Source of the DNA: Manduca sexta
Lineage: Eukaryota; Arthropoda; Insecta; Lepidoptera; Sphingidae
NCBI RefSeq assembly: GCF_014839805.1
Contig: NC_051117.1
Coordinates: forward strand, 6,448,001-6,512,000
DNA length: 64,000 bases
Direction: 5' to 3'
The position numbers and the translations under genes were made by a program. Positions 11,001 through 21,552 of the stretch are shown here, in pieces. Position 1 is the stretch's first letter; every line of letters begins with the position of its first letter. The notes under the pieces were generated by a model that saw nothing but the letters and a program-made list of their open reading frames with translations, was not told the origin of the DNA and did no database searches.

Positions 11001-14000
11001 TAGAACCGACACCAGTTCAGGAGATAAAAGAAAAAACTAAAGAACCTCTTGATGACATATCGATGTCATCGGAAGAAAACGACAATTTAATCATCAGAGA
11101 CAATGAAGTGACGGAGAACGTGCAAAAGATTGAGGTTGAAGGTGAAAATGACAATGATACTTTCTTCGTTGTCATGAACAAGTCTCAGAATGGTGGTCAA
11201 TCACCGCCTGTGAATACTGAAGTTGAAACTGGGGATTATGATGGTATAACTAGGAATGAACAGGTTAACAGTAACGGCGTGTCTCAAGTACTGTTTGGTG
11301 AGATTCTTCTAGCCGGCGCACCTTATTTGGAGACAACGAATGTTGGCAACGCAAATGGTAAGCATACTAATACAATTTATTTGATTTTGAGACATAATTT
11401 TTGGATTATATTTGTATTATGTTACAGGCTATGGTAAAGAGTGTCATCCAGATTGCAAAGCATCGAGGAACGAGCGCTGTCAGAGAATCGATGGTATCAT
11501 GAAATGTGTGTGCAGACCTGGATTTGCTAGGATGTTCCCGGATAGGCCTTGTAAACGTGAGTTTTGTCGATATTTTTGATTAATGATTTAGGTATGAAAA
11601 AGCCTAGTAAATAAAATTGATTGCAGTTATTTAGTAATAAAAAAATAGTTGCTTGCCCTAATCGAATCCACAAGTTCAAGGTTAACAGGTATATTACACC
11701 AATAAGACAAAATTAACATAAGTAATTAATTACAATTTCCAGCAACCTACACATACTCCGTGAAGCTTGCATTGGATTCGCAAGGCAGCAAACGTCTCCG
11801 ATTCCACCAGAACCTCTCAGACAACTCCAGCAAAGAGTATCAGGCATTAGCTGTAGCTACTCACGAGGGCATCAACAGGATGGTCATGCAATCTGATTTG
11901 AGAGATGTCTTCCATGGCGTGCATATCACTGGCTTCCATCCTGTTGAGATGAAGGAGTCCGGAGGAGATTTATACCAGGGTGTTATGAACCACTTCTATG
12001 TGCAAGTAAGACACGATCAAAAGCATAGAAAAATCAGGAACTATTCATGTATAATTTCTTATATAATTTTTAACAGTTTGTAAGACCTTTCAGGATCGGA
12101 TCAGGAATATTTTATGAAATGAAACTGCAACGGTCACGGTAAAGAACGTAGTAATGACTTTACTAAATTGAATTGTCAATTGACAGTTACTTAATAAACG
12201 CCTATTAATATTGCAACAATAGATTAACAATTTCTATGTTTGTAATTTATAATTTTGTATTAGACCGAATTATGTTTAATTATGCCATTTGACTTAGAAC
12301 TAAACAATAAAACAGAGATGCTGCAACAATTCATATAAATTCCAAGTTCGACATTAAAAGAAATGTATAACCATAAAGTTTTTATTTAATATTTAATTTT
12401 TCTTTTTTAATAACTAATCCATTTAAGTACAACGATATTGAAAAAGTTTTCATTTTAACAGTGGCAAAGAGTATTTTTTCTAAAGGGAACCCGATACAAT
12501 ATATTATATACGCATAGCATTACGTATGAATGCGGTGTGCATATCATTCTAATAATAATTCGATTTACATAATTACGTAAGGAAAGTCAGAAGGAATCAG
12601 GGTCTATGCACGCTCTCCACTGCATTTTAATATTACCCTCTATATGGTTTATAAAAGTGCCTGTGGACATTAAATAGTTATCGAGTACTTGAATTTTTGC
12701 TAACAGACTTTGGGCAGGCGTAAATCACCAATTTTCTATGGAATAAGATTACCTAAATCGATCACCAAAGTAACACTTTTTCTTTTCAGCTGTCAGACAA
12801 TGCTCATGAAAGCCGACTAAAGGAGGTGATAGAGAAGTACTTGAGGAATAACAACTACAGCCTCGGAGGGACGGACGTACACGCGGCTGGTGAACTCGTC
12901 GATAGATTGGATGTTAGCGGTATGTTCTTAGGAAATGAGTACTTAATGTTTTTAAAATATAGTCCATAATTAGTATATCAGTCAAAAAAAAAATGGCAGA
13001 AAGAATTCAATATAATATGAAATCGGCTTTAAACTTTTATCTCCGTATTATCAATCATTTTTCTTCACTAAAATAAACTTGAAATGGCTTACTTCAAGAT
13101 GAAGATTTTTTTTTAATATTGTAGTTAATGTGTAAAAGCATTTTGAAATGTTGAATTTATTAAGCGAATTTGATGTCTGACAGTGTAATATTAAGTAGAC
13201 TGCACCATGAAGCCATTATAAATTGATTATAAAGTATAAGATTTAAATTTGATTTTATAAATTTCTATTCACATAAGAATAAAAAAGGCCTGTAATCATC
13301 AAGATAGTGAGACTAATGCTTTTATTTTCTAGATTTCGACGAGTGCACTAGCGTCCAGTTCCACGATTGCTCTGAGCATGCGCAGTGTTTCAACTTACGT
13401 GGCACCTATACCTGCAGCTGTCTCGAAGGCTATGCTGATCTCAGCGTTAATAACCTGTACCCTGGAAGGATTTGTTCCAGTAAGTTCTAAATTTACTCTA
13501 TTCAAGTTCTTAAATTCCAGCACTTGATCTCATAGATGTTTTCAAGTAAAATCACCAGTCTAAAGCAATAGATATAGTAAAAACGATGATAGATACCAAA
13601 TATAGAAGTAAATGTCCAAAGAAAGGCGATGAAACATGCCAGAGTATTTTTGAAATATTTCTATATAAAAATTTAACTAGGAATATAGTTTCTTCAATTT
13701 ATTGTTCACCGGTGGTAGGTGTCTTATATGTGAAAGTCCGTCTGGGTAGGTATCACTGCAATGTCTATTTCCACCGCAAAGCAGCACTGTGTAGTCACTG
13801 CTGTGTTCCGGTTTGAAGAAAATTGTAACCAGTGTAATTGGACATAAGATGACTTAACATCTCACGTCTCAGAATGGCAAGCGCAGTGAAATACCAAAAA
13901 ATACTTTGTAATTCAAGGTGTTGGATGTGTTTCTACTGTTTATGGGCGATCGTATCGCTTACCATCAGGCCAACGACAAGTTCGTCTCGTCATTATAGTA

Positions 14001-17000
14001 ATAAAAAATAGGTTTATGAAGTATTTATTTACATTTTCAGCGGAGCCTGTTGGTTGCGAGAGATGTAACTATCACGGTGCGTGCTACTCGCGTGATGATA
14101 GGAGAGTGCTCTGCGAATGTTTCCAGTGGTACGCGGGAAGCACTTGCCAGATTAACTTGAAAGGTAATATTGCAAATATGATTCGTGTGAGTTTAATTAT
14201 TAAATATAATCTTACAAGGGTTACTTACATAATGGGTTTATTTACATTGTCATATAGCCAATTTTTAATCCATTGCTAATTAAAGTGCTGATGTAAACTA
14301 TACACTTAGCATCTAAATTGTTGCGCATGACATTACAGCCTTATTTTAATTACTTTGTACATTTAGGATATTTTACAATAAAAAATATTATAGACATTTT
14401 CAGTGACAATTGTATTAAAGTTAAAAGTATTTACATCAAAGTTTTTAAACGAATTACATTCAGCCACAAAAGTAGCTAAGCAAATTCAATTCCAAATCAC
14501 CTTAAACTTATGTGACCTTAACAGTCGCTATTTACTCAAATATACTTTAAAGGGTTTACTTTATTTTAGATATAATAATATTTTGATAGAAGTCAATTAT
14601 AGAAGCGCTTTGAAATTTAGAATATGTTTAGCTACTTTTGTCTCTACACATAAACTTCGTTGGCATTGCTCGTGCTCAAATTTAATCTTTAAACATTTGA
14701 TAATAATGCCATCATTTTCATTTCCAGTGGTTCTGATATCTCTGGTCGTAGCCGGAGCAGTTCTAACGGCAATATTGACAGCATGCGCGATCGTAGCTTG
14801 TCGCCGCTCACGACCACCACAGCGGTCCATCGTGGCTTGCATCCAGAGTATGCCGGCTCTTCATCAGGTAAGAAAAGTAAAAAGCGGAGTTCTGCCGAGG
14901 TAAAGGGTATTATGGTCGTTCATGTCAAAATAATGGTGACAATACATGAAGCGAAGAATATTACAGAAAGTATGAGACGGTTACGAGGTGAATGAGGATG
15001 TCGAGATCGCTTTTTGACTTTTTATTTACTAAGGAAAAACTGAAGTAGAATTCTTGTAAAGAAATAATAGTGTACTAACTACTATGTTACTACCTTATAT
15101 ATATTTTGTAATGTACTCACACAGTCACGCCTTTAATCCTAGGAGTAGGCAGGGGCGTCACTAGTACACCTACTTTCCGCCATGTATATTCTGTCCCATG
15201 ATGTGATAGGGACCGATCCTATCGGCATTTCGGGCACAAATTCCCGACTCATGGCTGATACTGAGTAAACACAACCAGTATCACGGGAACGAACCCTCGA
15301 CACATAAGTAGCTGTAGTTAATTTCGCATATAATATAATATTAACTACAATGAACTCGGTACTTAGAAATACACACAAAAATGTCGAGTATACTTAATAT
15401 CATTAAGCCTTGAATATTTAATACAAATATGGTGTTGATTTCAGGGTGCCATGCCTTCGAAACAAAGACAAGATCGCCGAGCGCTGATCAGCGAGAGAGG
15501 TGACGCAGCAGACGCTTCTAGCATACAAAATGCATCTCTACCTTATATGCCGGTTAAGGTAAGTTCTACCTAACTTACCTATCGGAATATGGTTTGTTCA
15601 CGAGAGGATCTCTTAGAAGAGAGAGGAGCACTCGTCGCTGCAGCTTCTGTAAGCCAGGATAGCCACGCTTTTTGATATTGAACACTGAAGCTTAGCGAGT
15701 CCGGGAATGTCTATTTTTTATTATATTCTATTGACCGTAAGCGGCATTATTGAAAACCAGCTCTCCTCTTAAGATAAAGCAGGAAACCCGAACGTTAATG
15801 TCGCTTCATTGTGATTGGTTGAGAGATTAAAATGTGACTCGCACGTGGTCTCTTGACCAATCATAACCGATCGTATTTGTCATCACAAACGATAAAAAAA
15901 CCTACGTGTCGTGTTGGTGATGCCACTTAATCGAGGGCACTTACTTTTAATTAAAATTTAGAGACTTTCACTGATCTCTTGAGCACAAGGAATATGGGGC
16001 AGGATTATTAATTAAAAGTAGATTTTCTTGACCACTTTCTTCAGCCTGAGGAATCTGATAATTAAATTCTATTCTATTCCAGCGTCCGTCATCAACGAAG
16101 AAGATGATAATGTCGGAGCCGCCGGCGCACGACCCGCCGCCGCCGCCCGCGCCCGCCGTCATGATACCGCGCGCACGGCTGCACCCGCATCACGGCGACA
16201 GGTGGGTTTAACTCTTCAGAATTTGAGTCTCATGAGGCATTTATAATATAATCTCGCTGGTCTATTGGCGGTATATTATGGGCTGTGAATCAAGAGGTCC
16301 TAGGTTGGATTCCTAGGTTAGATAATAGGCTGTGTCGGTTTATCTAATGCTGTCTTGCAGGATGTTAATGTCGGGCAGACATCTTGTCGTAAAAGTAAGC
16401 AAAATCTTTTCTGCAATACGTTTGAAGAAGTACGTTATGCGGACCCCACATTTGATTGAAATAACGTTAATCAGAAAATAATACAGTCTATGTTTTTTTT
16501 TATGTAATGACATAAATATTTCTTTTCTTACTTTGGGAAACTTGAATTAGTTTAGTGTTATAACAAAAAAATTTTTTTTTTGAAATTTTGTTCTTTTATG
16601 TCTAGCTTTCTTTATATATAACCTGAAACTTTTCTTTTTAGTCGAGAAAACATATCAAGAAAACGAAGCTTAGAACTGAGCAGCGAGGCGAAACTGATTA
16701 GCTATTTGGAGTCAGGAGCGAGCGCCAATCATGAGGAGGTAAGCTTGGTAGTGTTCGTGTTTTAATACATTATAGCCGGCATAATTGGATTGTAAGACTT
16801 GCTTTTAATGATTCAGTATGACTAGAGAACACCACCAAGTAGTTTATAGTTCATGAGGTTGGGCGGTGTAAATAAGCACACTTGTAGTTGTTTAGTGACC
16901 ACATAAGAGTGTCGTGTTTCGGGATCAGCCTGTGTATATCTGGTGCGCCCACTTCAATGGCCTTATTTTGCTATGCTTGTATAAAAATAAGTGATATGAA

Positions 17001-19792
17001 AAACACAGTAATCAGTAATGAGTTGAATTTGTGAAGTATAATTACAAATAAGAGGCAAAAAAACACGACACATTAACTTTTATTCTTCATTATTTATTTA
17101 ATTTGACCTTGTTTGTGTAATTACTAATCAGGCATATTTTTTCAGATGCGCAGAAAACACAGTTTGGAATCATCGTACAGTGCCAACAAAGACCGGCATA
17201 ACAAACAAGGTGGGTGCTACCAAAACACTCCGCATTACAAGTGTTTATATTTCAATTCTGTTTGTAGATAGAATTAAAAATACAAGAGGATTTTCGCGTG
17301 TTAGTTGTGCTTTTTTTTTTCTATTCAGTAATGATGTATGCAGACATATTTTGTTGGTAGACTTCGATAAAAGAATTGTCATACAGTAATAAATCTTGTA
17401 TTTTGTGTGAGTCTGTATGAGGGGCTATCAGTTTGTTACGTAACAAAATTTGGCGAACACTGTTATGCTTCGGATTGAATGACATTGTAGAATATAGCCT
17501 GTGACTGGCATTATGGCATTTAATAATCTTTACTGCTCAATCGTATAATTATTAAATTTTGCATAACCCTCATCAGGAGCACAGAAGGATATATTGTACC
17601 ATTCATGTAGAAAAGCGTATTGTTCCCGAGGGATAGGAATTGATTAACAAAATCTTCATTTTACCTCCATGGGGTGGCGCTTCCACTACTTTAAAAAGCA
17701 ATGTCTTAGGATAACGAGTATTTCAATGCTACCCTGAGCTTCATAATGTATTAAATTGAAATTAATTGTAATTTATGTAGGTCGGTAATATTTCACCTTT
17801 TTCTTTTTTGAAGTTGGTGTATTCATGCCCACGTTTTTATCCCAGGTGCTTTAGTGTCAGCTGGTTTCAAAGTTTCCACCACTATCCGAGGAGATGAGGT
17901 CTTGAAAGACGATCGAGATGACTTATCCTCGATCAATAAGGGGGAATCAGACGGCGACATAGGGCGGTTCGATTCTCTGAGGAAATCTTATAGGTGAGAT
18001 ATAAAGACTTACAAAAATGATGATAATAGTGTTGAGATATCAAACCAGTTTTTAGTATAGAGGACTGTATATTTAATATAAAGTAAATCCAAAAGACAAA
18101 AACTATAATGATGGTTACGTTCGGTGGTCTCGAAGTCAAGTCCAATATGGCACCCGTCCGTCCTTCCTGTCATCGGTGTTGCTAGCGCGGAAAGGCCATA
18201 AACACCCGAGCGAGGCATAGACAAATAGTGAATTAAGTAAACCAGTGATATTTAATACAAATTTAATTTTCATTAAATAGTTCTAATTTACGACTGGGTA
18301 AAAGATTCCTTAGGGTCGAAGTTCAAATACTACAAATTTTAAAAAGGTTTTCATTCATACTATGTTAATTGGCTATAACATTAAAGATTGATATTATATC
18401 AACGTTTAACTTTTCAGTCAAGAAGATCTATCCGAATGGACTGACGCTGAGAGGAGACTTGGAGAACTGTAAGTTACCGTGTATTATACCATGAACCTTA
18501 TTATTCGTTTGCAAATCACGAGAATTTTGTTATTCCACCTCACTGTTACCTCAATTGATGTTGAACTTATATTCTCCATACCTTCATATTTATAGCCACC
18601 AGCATCAAAATTCATTTTTTATGGAAGCTAATGAACTTGTTGCAGGACTCTATCAGAAGCAAGGTCAGTGGGAGGTACTCTTCCTGCGAGCACAGGACGA
18701 GCTGCGTCCTCTATGCGTCTCACACATCAGGTATCAATATTCCCCTTTTGACCACTTTTTTACAGTATTCTCTACACTTCTCAAAAATGTTTAAATTGTA
18801 CAGAAACACCTTTACATTGCTACTTAAATTTTAAGCAATAAAAATACCTTTGTCAATTTTGCACTCAAAATTTAAAGCATGTTTTTTGGTATAATAATTA
18901 TTGGATTTTATAAATATTCAGTGCCACGAACAGTTTTACTTTGAGATGGATTTCGATAATAAACTGAAACTTAACATTATGTACTTACTTTAATACGTTA
19001 TTCATAAAAATTACTTTACTGGTTCGAGACATCTGTTAAGTTTTGATTCGTTACCGAATTCAAGCAAGCACCTCTTTTTGCACTTGGCCAATTTTGCGAA
19101 GCAGTTTACAATTGCCATTATGCAAAGACCTTTAGTAATCAAGAACTAAAGCTCCTAAAGACTCCTTCACACGTGATATCCTTGTACGCACATATATGTA
19201 AATATTAACGCATTATGTCCACTCCAGGAGGCCAATACTATGGCCGAGCGAGACCTCGGCTCCACCTTCCTCCTGCCGCACGTCCATCTTTACAAACCAG
19301 ACCTTGTGGGTATCACAATGCACATCTTCTTCTGAACCTTGTCTTTCTGAGGATATATTGGTTATTGAATGTTAAGACCCAACCTCGAGCAAACGATCTG
19401 TTGCATTCGTTTCATTCATTTTCGGCGCACGAGTTGCAGTGGGAATGCAAAGATTAAAGAATAATTTGGTTAAAAAATCAGTTTTAGGTCGTTGAAAATT
19501 TTAAACTACCAAAATATTGTTTATTAATAATTTTAGTTGTATATTGAAATAATGTATACTTCAGGAAGATATGCACAGAATCAAATATTTAAAAAAAAAC
19601 TACTAAAGTAAAGGCAAAAATATTGTAGAAATATGATGTTTATTTTATTTATATCTATTATAAATTTTGAGTAGATAGCTTCTAAATATATAGTCAGCAC
19701 GCAGTTTTGTCGGGGGAAGCAACAAAGATTGTCGGCTAATACCGAATTTTGTTTTTCAGACGAGTGACGTGTCGGAGTTCGATTCCCTGTGA
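4208..19792 (+). CDS. Giant mucin-like single-pass membrane protein with EGF-SEA-EGFca-EGF-TM module (18 exons, N-terminus not found)
   Basis: I joined 18 exons by AG/GT signals and phase: 4208-4389, 4717-5037, 5255-11357, 11428-11556, 11743-12005, 12790-12919, 13333-13479, 14041-14163, 14728-14867, 15445-15558, 16083-16201, 16642-16738, 17146-17209, 17846-17993, 18418-18468, 18646-18730, 19228-19305 and 19760-19792. The sum keeps one frame for 2774 residues to a TGA at 19790-19792, which strongly supports the model. Order of parts: about 2200 residues of low-complexity Pro/Thr/Asn-rich ectodomain, EGF (residues ~2202-2244), SEA (~2245-2375), Ca-binding EGF (~2376-2424), EGF (~2425-2465), transmembrane helix (~2466-2490) and a cytoplasmic tail. 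The first exon begins inside a codon, so the start codon and signal peptide lie in a 5' exon I could not identify. The order resembles membrane mucins and SEA/EGF surface proteins; I do not recognise a named orthologue. Confidence 0.85.
5255..11357 (+). CDS. Exon 3: 6.1-kb mucin-like ectodomain exon
   Basis: A single uninterrupted exon of 2034 codons (acceptor TTTCAG, donor AATG/GTAAGC). It starts TKYMEVKTIQ, has a small Cys cluster (SCTTSCSCS, near 5400), and has one hydrophobic, helix-like island about 25 residues long (VADLLKLGTLGIKGLTQLAP, about 5800-5860) followed by a basic IKRQ. Long Pro/Asn/Thr-rich disorder follows, with PPPPP runs (about 7340, 9405 and 9475) and a four-fold RDE-STYRP repeat at 9632-9753. 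The end is very Thr-rich (about 10720-10980), typical of dense O-glycosylation. It belongs to the extracellular side of the protein. Confidence 0.85.
9632..9753 (+). repeat. In-frame four-fold RDE-STYRP peptide repeat inside the mucin exon
   Basis: Four consecutive copies of about 10-11 residues read ARDEVSTYRP, VRDDAHTHRP, IRDEVSTYRP and VRDEISTYRP. Codon usage differs between copies, so the repeat is old and held at protein level rather than freshly duplicated DNA. It lies in the Arg/Pro-rich part of the ectodomain. Confidence 0.8.
11428..11556 (+). CDS. Exon 4: first EGF-like domain
   Basis: 43 codons read GYGKECHPDC ... ERC ... MKCVCRPGFA ... RPCK, the six-Cys spacing of an EGF-like module with the usual C-x-C-x-PGF core. 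Acceptor GTTACAG, donor C/GTGAGT, phase 1 on both sides as is typical of EGF exons. Confidence 0.85.
11743..12919 (+). CDS. Exons 5-6: SEA domain
   Basis: Exons 11743-12005 and 12790-12919 encode about 131 residues. They start TYTYSVKLAL, then FHQNLSDNSSKEYQALAVAT, IHxTGF-type strands and VMNHFYVQLSDNAHESRLKE. The N-L-x-x-x-x-S-x-E-Y signature and strand pattern fit a SEA domain between EGF modules. The classical GS/VVV autoproteolysis site is not evident (GGDLYQGVMNHFYV), so this SEA domain may be uncleaved. Confidence 0.8.
13333..13479 (+). CDS. Exon 7: calcium-binding EGF domain
   Basis: 49 codons begin DFDECTS, the DxDEC calcium-binding N-terminus. CSEHAQCFNLRGTYTCSC follows, containing the Asn and aromatic residues of the cbEGF consensus (C-x-N-x-x-G-x-Y-x-C-x-C), and the exon ends RICS. 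Phase 1 on both sides. Confidence 0.9.
13858..13992 (+). repeat. SINE-like short repeat, family A
   Basis: The stretch from 'ctcacgtctcagaatggc' to 'cgtctcgtcattatag' recurs at about 52345-52490 (same strand) and, reverse-complemented, at about 44335-44455 and 60893-60976. The shared core is 'atactttgtaattcaaggtg' plus a 'ctgtttatgggc' segment. Copies diverge moderately. Confidence 0.75.
14041..14163 (+). CDS. Exon 8: third EGF-like domain
   Basis: 41 codons read VGCERCNYHGACYSRDDR, then LCECFQWYAGSTCQ. This is a compact six-Cys EGF module with the typical C-x-C ... G-x-x-C ending, placed directly before the membrane helix. Confidence 0.85.
14728..14867 (+). CDS. Exon 9: transmembrane helix and stop-transfer segment
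   Basis: 47 codons start VVLISLVVAGAVLTAILTAC and continue AIVACRRSRPPQR. About 24 hydrophobic residues are followed at once by Arg-rich sequence, so the N-terminal side is outside the cell and the C-terminal side is cytoplasmic. Acceptor TTTCCAG, donor CAG/GTAAGA. Confidence 0.9.
15125..15305 (-). repeat. tRNA-derived SINE, copy 1
   Basis: Read on the minus strand it has a B-box-like 'gggttcgttccc' followed by 'cctatcacatcatggg'. The same body occurs at 21293-21552, where the A box is also kept. It lies in an intron of the SEA/EGF gene. Confidence 0.65.
15445..19792 (+). CDS. Exons 10-18: cytoplasmic tail (262 residues) and stop
   Basis: Nine small exons (33-148 bp) encode a charged tail with a Pro-rich patch (SEPPAHDPPPPPAPAV, exon 16083-16201), basic KRS-type sites (SRKRSLELSS) and acidic Ser-rich patches. 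It ends SDVSEFDSL before TGA at 19790-19792. The last residues have Asp at -2 and Leu at the end, which would fit a class III PDZ ligand; that is inference. The donor after 18730 is a weaker GTATCA. Every junction keeps phase, although several exons are too short to be found by ORF length alone. Confidence 0.75.
15590..15900. mobile_element. Decayed MITE-like insertion with terminal hairpin
   Basis: The reverse complement of about 15640-15720 ('tatcctggcttacag', 'ggactcgctaagcttca') matches the interior of the foldback element at 20490-20930. At 15810-15880 'tgattggttgagaga' and 'tctcttgaccaatca' form an inverted repeat. Confidence 0.5.
16246..16390 (+). repeat. tRNA-like SINE head
   Basis: It has an A-box-like 'tggtctattggcggtatatt' and a B-box-like 'ggttggattcc' about 45 nt apart, starting right after an exon of the cytoplasmic tail. 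It does not fold into a complete tRNA that I can see, so I call it a SINE promoter region rather than a tRNA gene. Confidence 0.5.
16815..16965 (-). repeat. SINE-like repeat family B, degraded copy
   Basis: Contains 'tgtcgtgtttcgggatcagcctgtgtatatctgg', the reverse of the segment seen in better copies at about 50385-50600, 55915-56105 and 44885-45095. Only the distal half is recognisable. Confidence 0.4.
18110..18228 (-). repeat. GC-richer interspersed fragment, unassigned
   Basis: A block clearly richer in GC than the flanking intron, with a minus-strand reading that starts 'tgtctatgcctcgctcggg'. No second copy was found in the window. It looks like a transposon fragment, but family and ends are unknown. 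Confidence 0.3.
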
Positions 19793-20489
19793 AGTCATCG
19801 AAGAGACTTAATCTTAATCTTAAAAGTATTACTCATAAAGCTGTCTGCTGTACTTTAATGTGGATGATTTTTACCACCAAAGTGAAGACTTAATTTATTA
19901 AATTATTTATTCTTTTTAAATTATAAATGCTTATAAATTGATTAATATATTGTTCGCGCTTTATCGTGATGGATGTGAAGTGATGAATTTATTATGATAA
20001 AATATTATAAAAGAAATTGATTCTAATTACATTTAAAAAGTATATCATATAGGATCCAATTAATTGAAAATAGCATATAAAAAAAAACTATACTACTATC
20101 TACTCACATCACTAAACTCCGCGAGTGTCACACAACAAAAATGCCATAATAATTATAAGCATTTTTTAGATATTAAGAAAACAGTGAAAATAATTTGAAT
20201 GAGAAATCGTCAAAATGTAAATTATCCCTTCTCTATTCGGTATAGATTTCTTATTTGAAGAATTTTCATTTATGTTACGATTATTTATTTCGTTAATTTT
20301 TTCCGGTTATTTAATCTATGGCGCTATGTTCGGAAACCGGAAATGAAAACGAATTGATTAAAGTATATTGTAGTAAACTTGTTATGAATTTAAATGAGAT
20401 TATTAAAAAATATTACAAATCATTAAATCTTAGAAATCATATAGAAATACTGATCTAATATTTGTTACGAGAATATATACGACATTAAA

Positions 20490-20930
20490 AAAAATACCTA
20501 GGGGTAATGGACCTTATTCCGTCTACGGAGGAATATCCGTCCTTTTGCAATTCCGGGAGTTCTAATCGAAGGACAGTTTTGATGGCCGTATAAGTAAATA
20601 AGAGATTTTTTTACTCTCTTACCTATAATATGGACAATTAATATTTCCAACTCCTCCCTATCTTTCTATTTGATTAATTTCGTTGCGGGATAATGACAAA
20701 TTAGTTTTCTCTGAGACTCGCCGAGCTTCACCGCTCGGTGTCATAATGCGTGCCACTGCTGATCCTGGCTTACAGGAGTTGTAGTTGCTTACGGGTGTGA
20801 GGGCGGGAAAGTCTCTAAAAGTCTCACTTACCTATAATGGTATCGAAGCTGTCCTTCGAATAGATCGCCCGTAATTGCAAAAAACGGATTCGCTCCTATA
20901 GATGGAATAGAGTCCCCGGACTTAATTTTT
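20490..20930. mobile_element. Foldback MITE with ~100-bp terminal inverted repeats
   Basis: The left end reads 'ggaccttattccgtctacgg', then 'ccttttgcaattccgggag' and 'tcgaaggacagttttgat'. The right end, reverse-complemented, reads 'ggactctattccatctatag', then 'ttttttgcaattacgggcg' and 'tcgaaggacagcttcgat'. The arms match imperfectly over about 100 bp. No coding capacity is visible between them. Part of the interior recurs, inverted, at about 15640-15720. Confidence 0.75.
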
Positions 20931-21292
20931 TTACGAACAATGATCGATAAAGTTGTCTGTTGGGATATTTTTTTTTATTCCTACAGTCTTATTATAAAGT
21001 CTAGGGTATAAGGAATAGGCTTTATTCTACATATTAAATGAAAAATAATTGCAATAACCTCTTTTTCAGCACATAAAAAGGCAATTTAATTTATGGAGAA
21101 TGTCAATTATTTCACGGGAAAAGTGTTTCAATTTTCTTCGGTGTGCAATGTTTGTTATTTATAACGCATTATGTTATACACGTTTGTATTTATCGTTGGT
21201 ATGTTTGTACGTTTTGTTAATATATTTATTTTAATTAATTTGTTGTTTTATTATGAGTTTTGAAGTTTATTCTCATACATGCAAAACAAACA

Positions 21293-21552
21293 CACATCAT
21301 GCATTTATCCCCGAAGGGGTATGCAGAGGCGTAACCAGGGCACCCACTGTTCGCGACTGTTCGCCAAGTGTGTTCCGTGCCATGATGTGATAGGGGGCGA
21401 GCCTATCGCCATATCGAGCACAAGTAATAAACTCCGGGCTGTAACTGAGCAGCAAAACCCAAATATCACTTTGCTCAGCCCAGGATTCAAACCCAGGATC
21501 TCAGAATGCTGCCGTACCGGGCATGCAGTACAACTAAGCCACCAAGGCAATC
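21293..21552 (-). repeat. tRNA-derived SINE, copy 2 (A and B boxes)
   Basis: On the minus strand it begins 'tggcttagttgtactgcatg' (A-box-like), with 'gggtttgaatcctgg' (B-box-like) about 50 nt further on. It then shares the body 'ctatcacatcatggcac' with the copy at 15125-15305. The element lies between the two convergent genes. Confidence 0.75.

Noticed and set aside
14403..14903. 166-residue plus-strand frame
   Set aside because: The first part is intron. Only 14728-14867 is coding (transmembrane exon), and the frame's end runs past the donor.
16246..16330. Possible tRNA gene (A and B boxes)
   Set aside because: No complete cloverleaf with paired acceptor stem is visible; the boxes belong to a SINE head.
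21305..21550. 81-residue minus-strand and 100-residue plus-strand frames
   Set aside because: Both lie within a tRNA-derived SINE and match no protein pattern.
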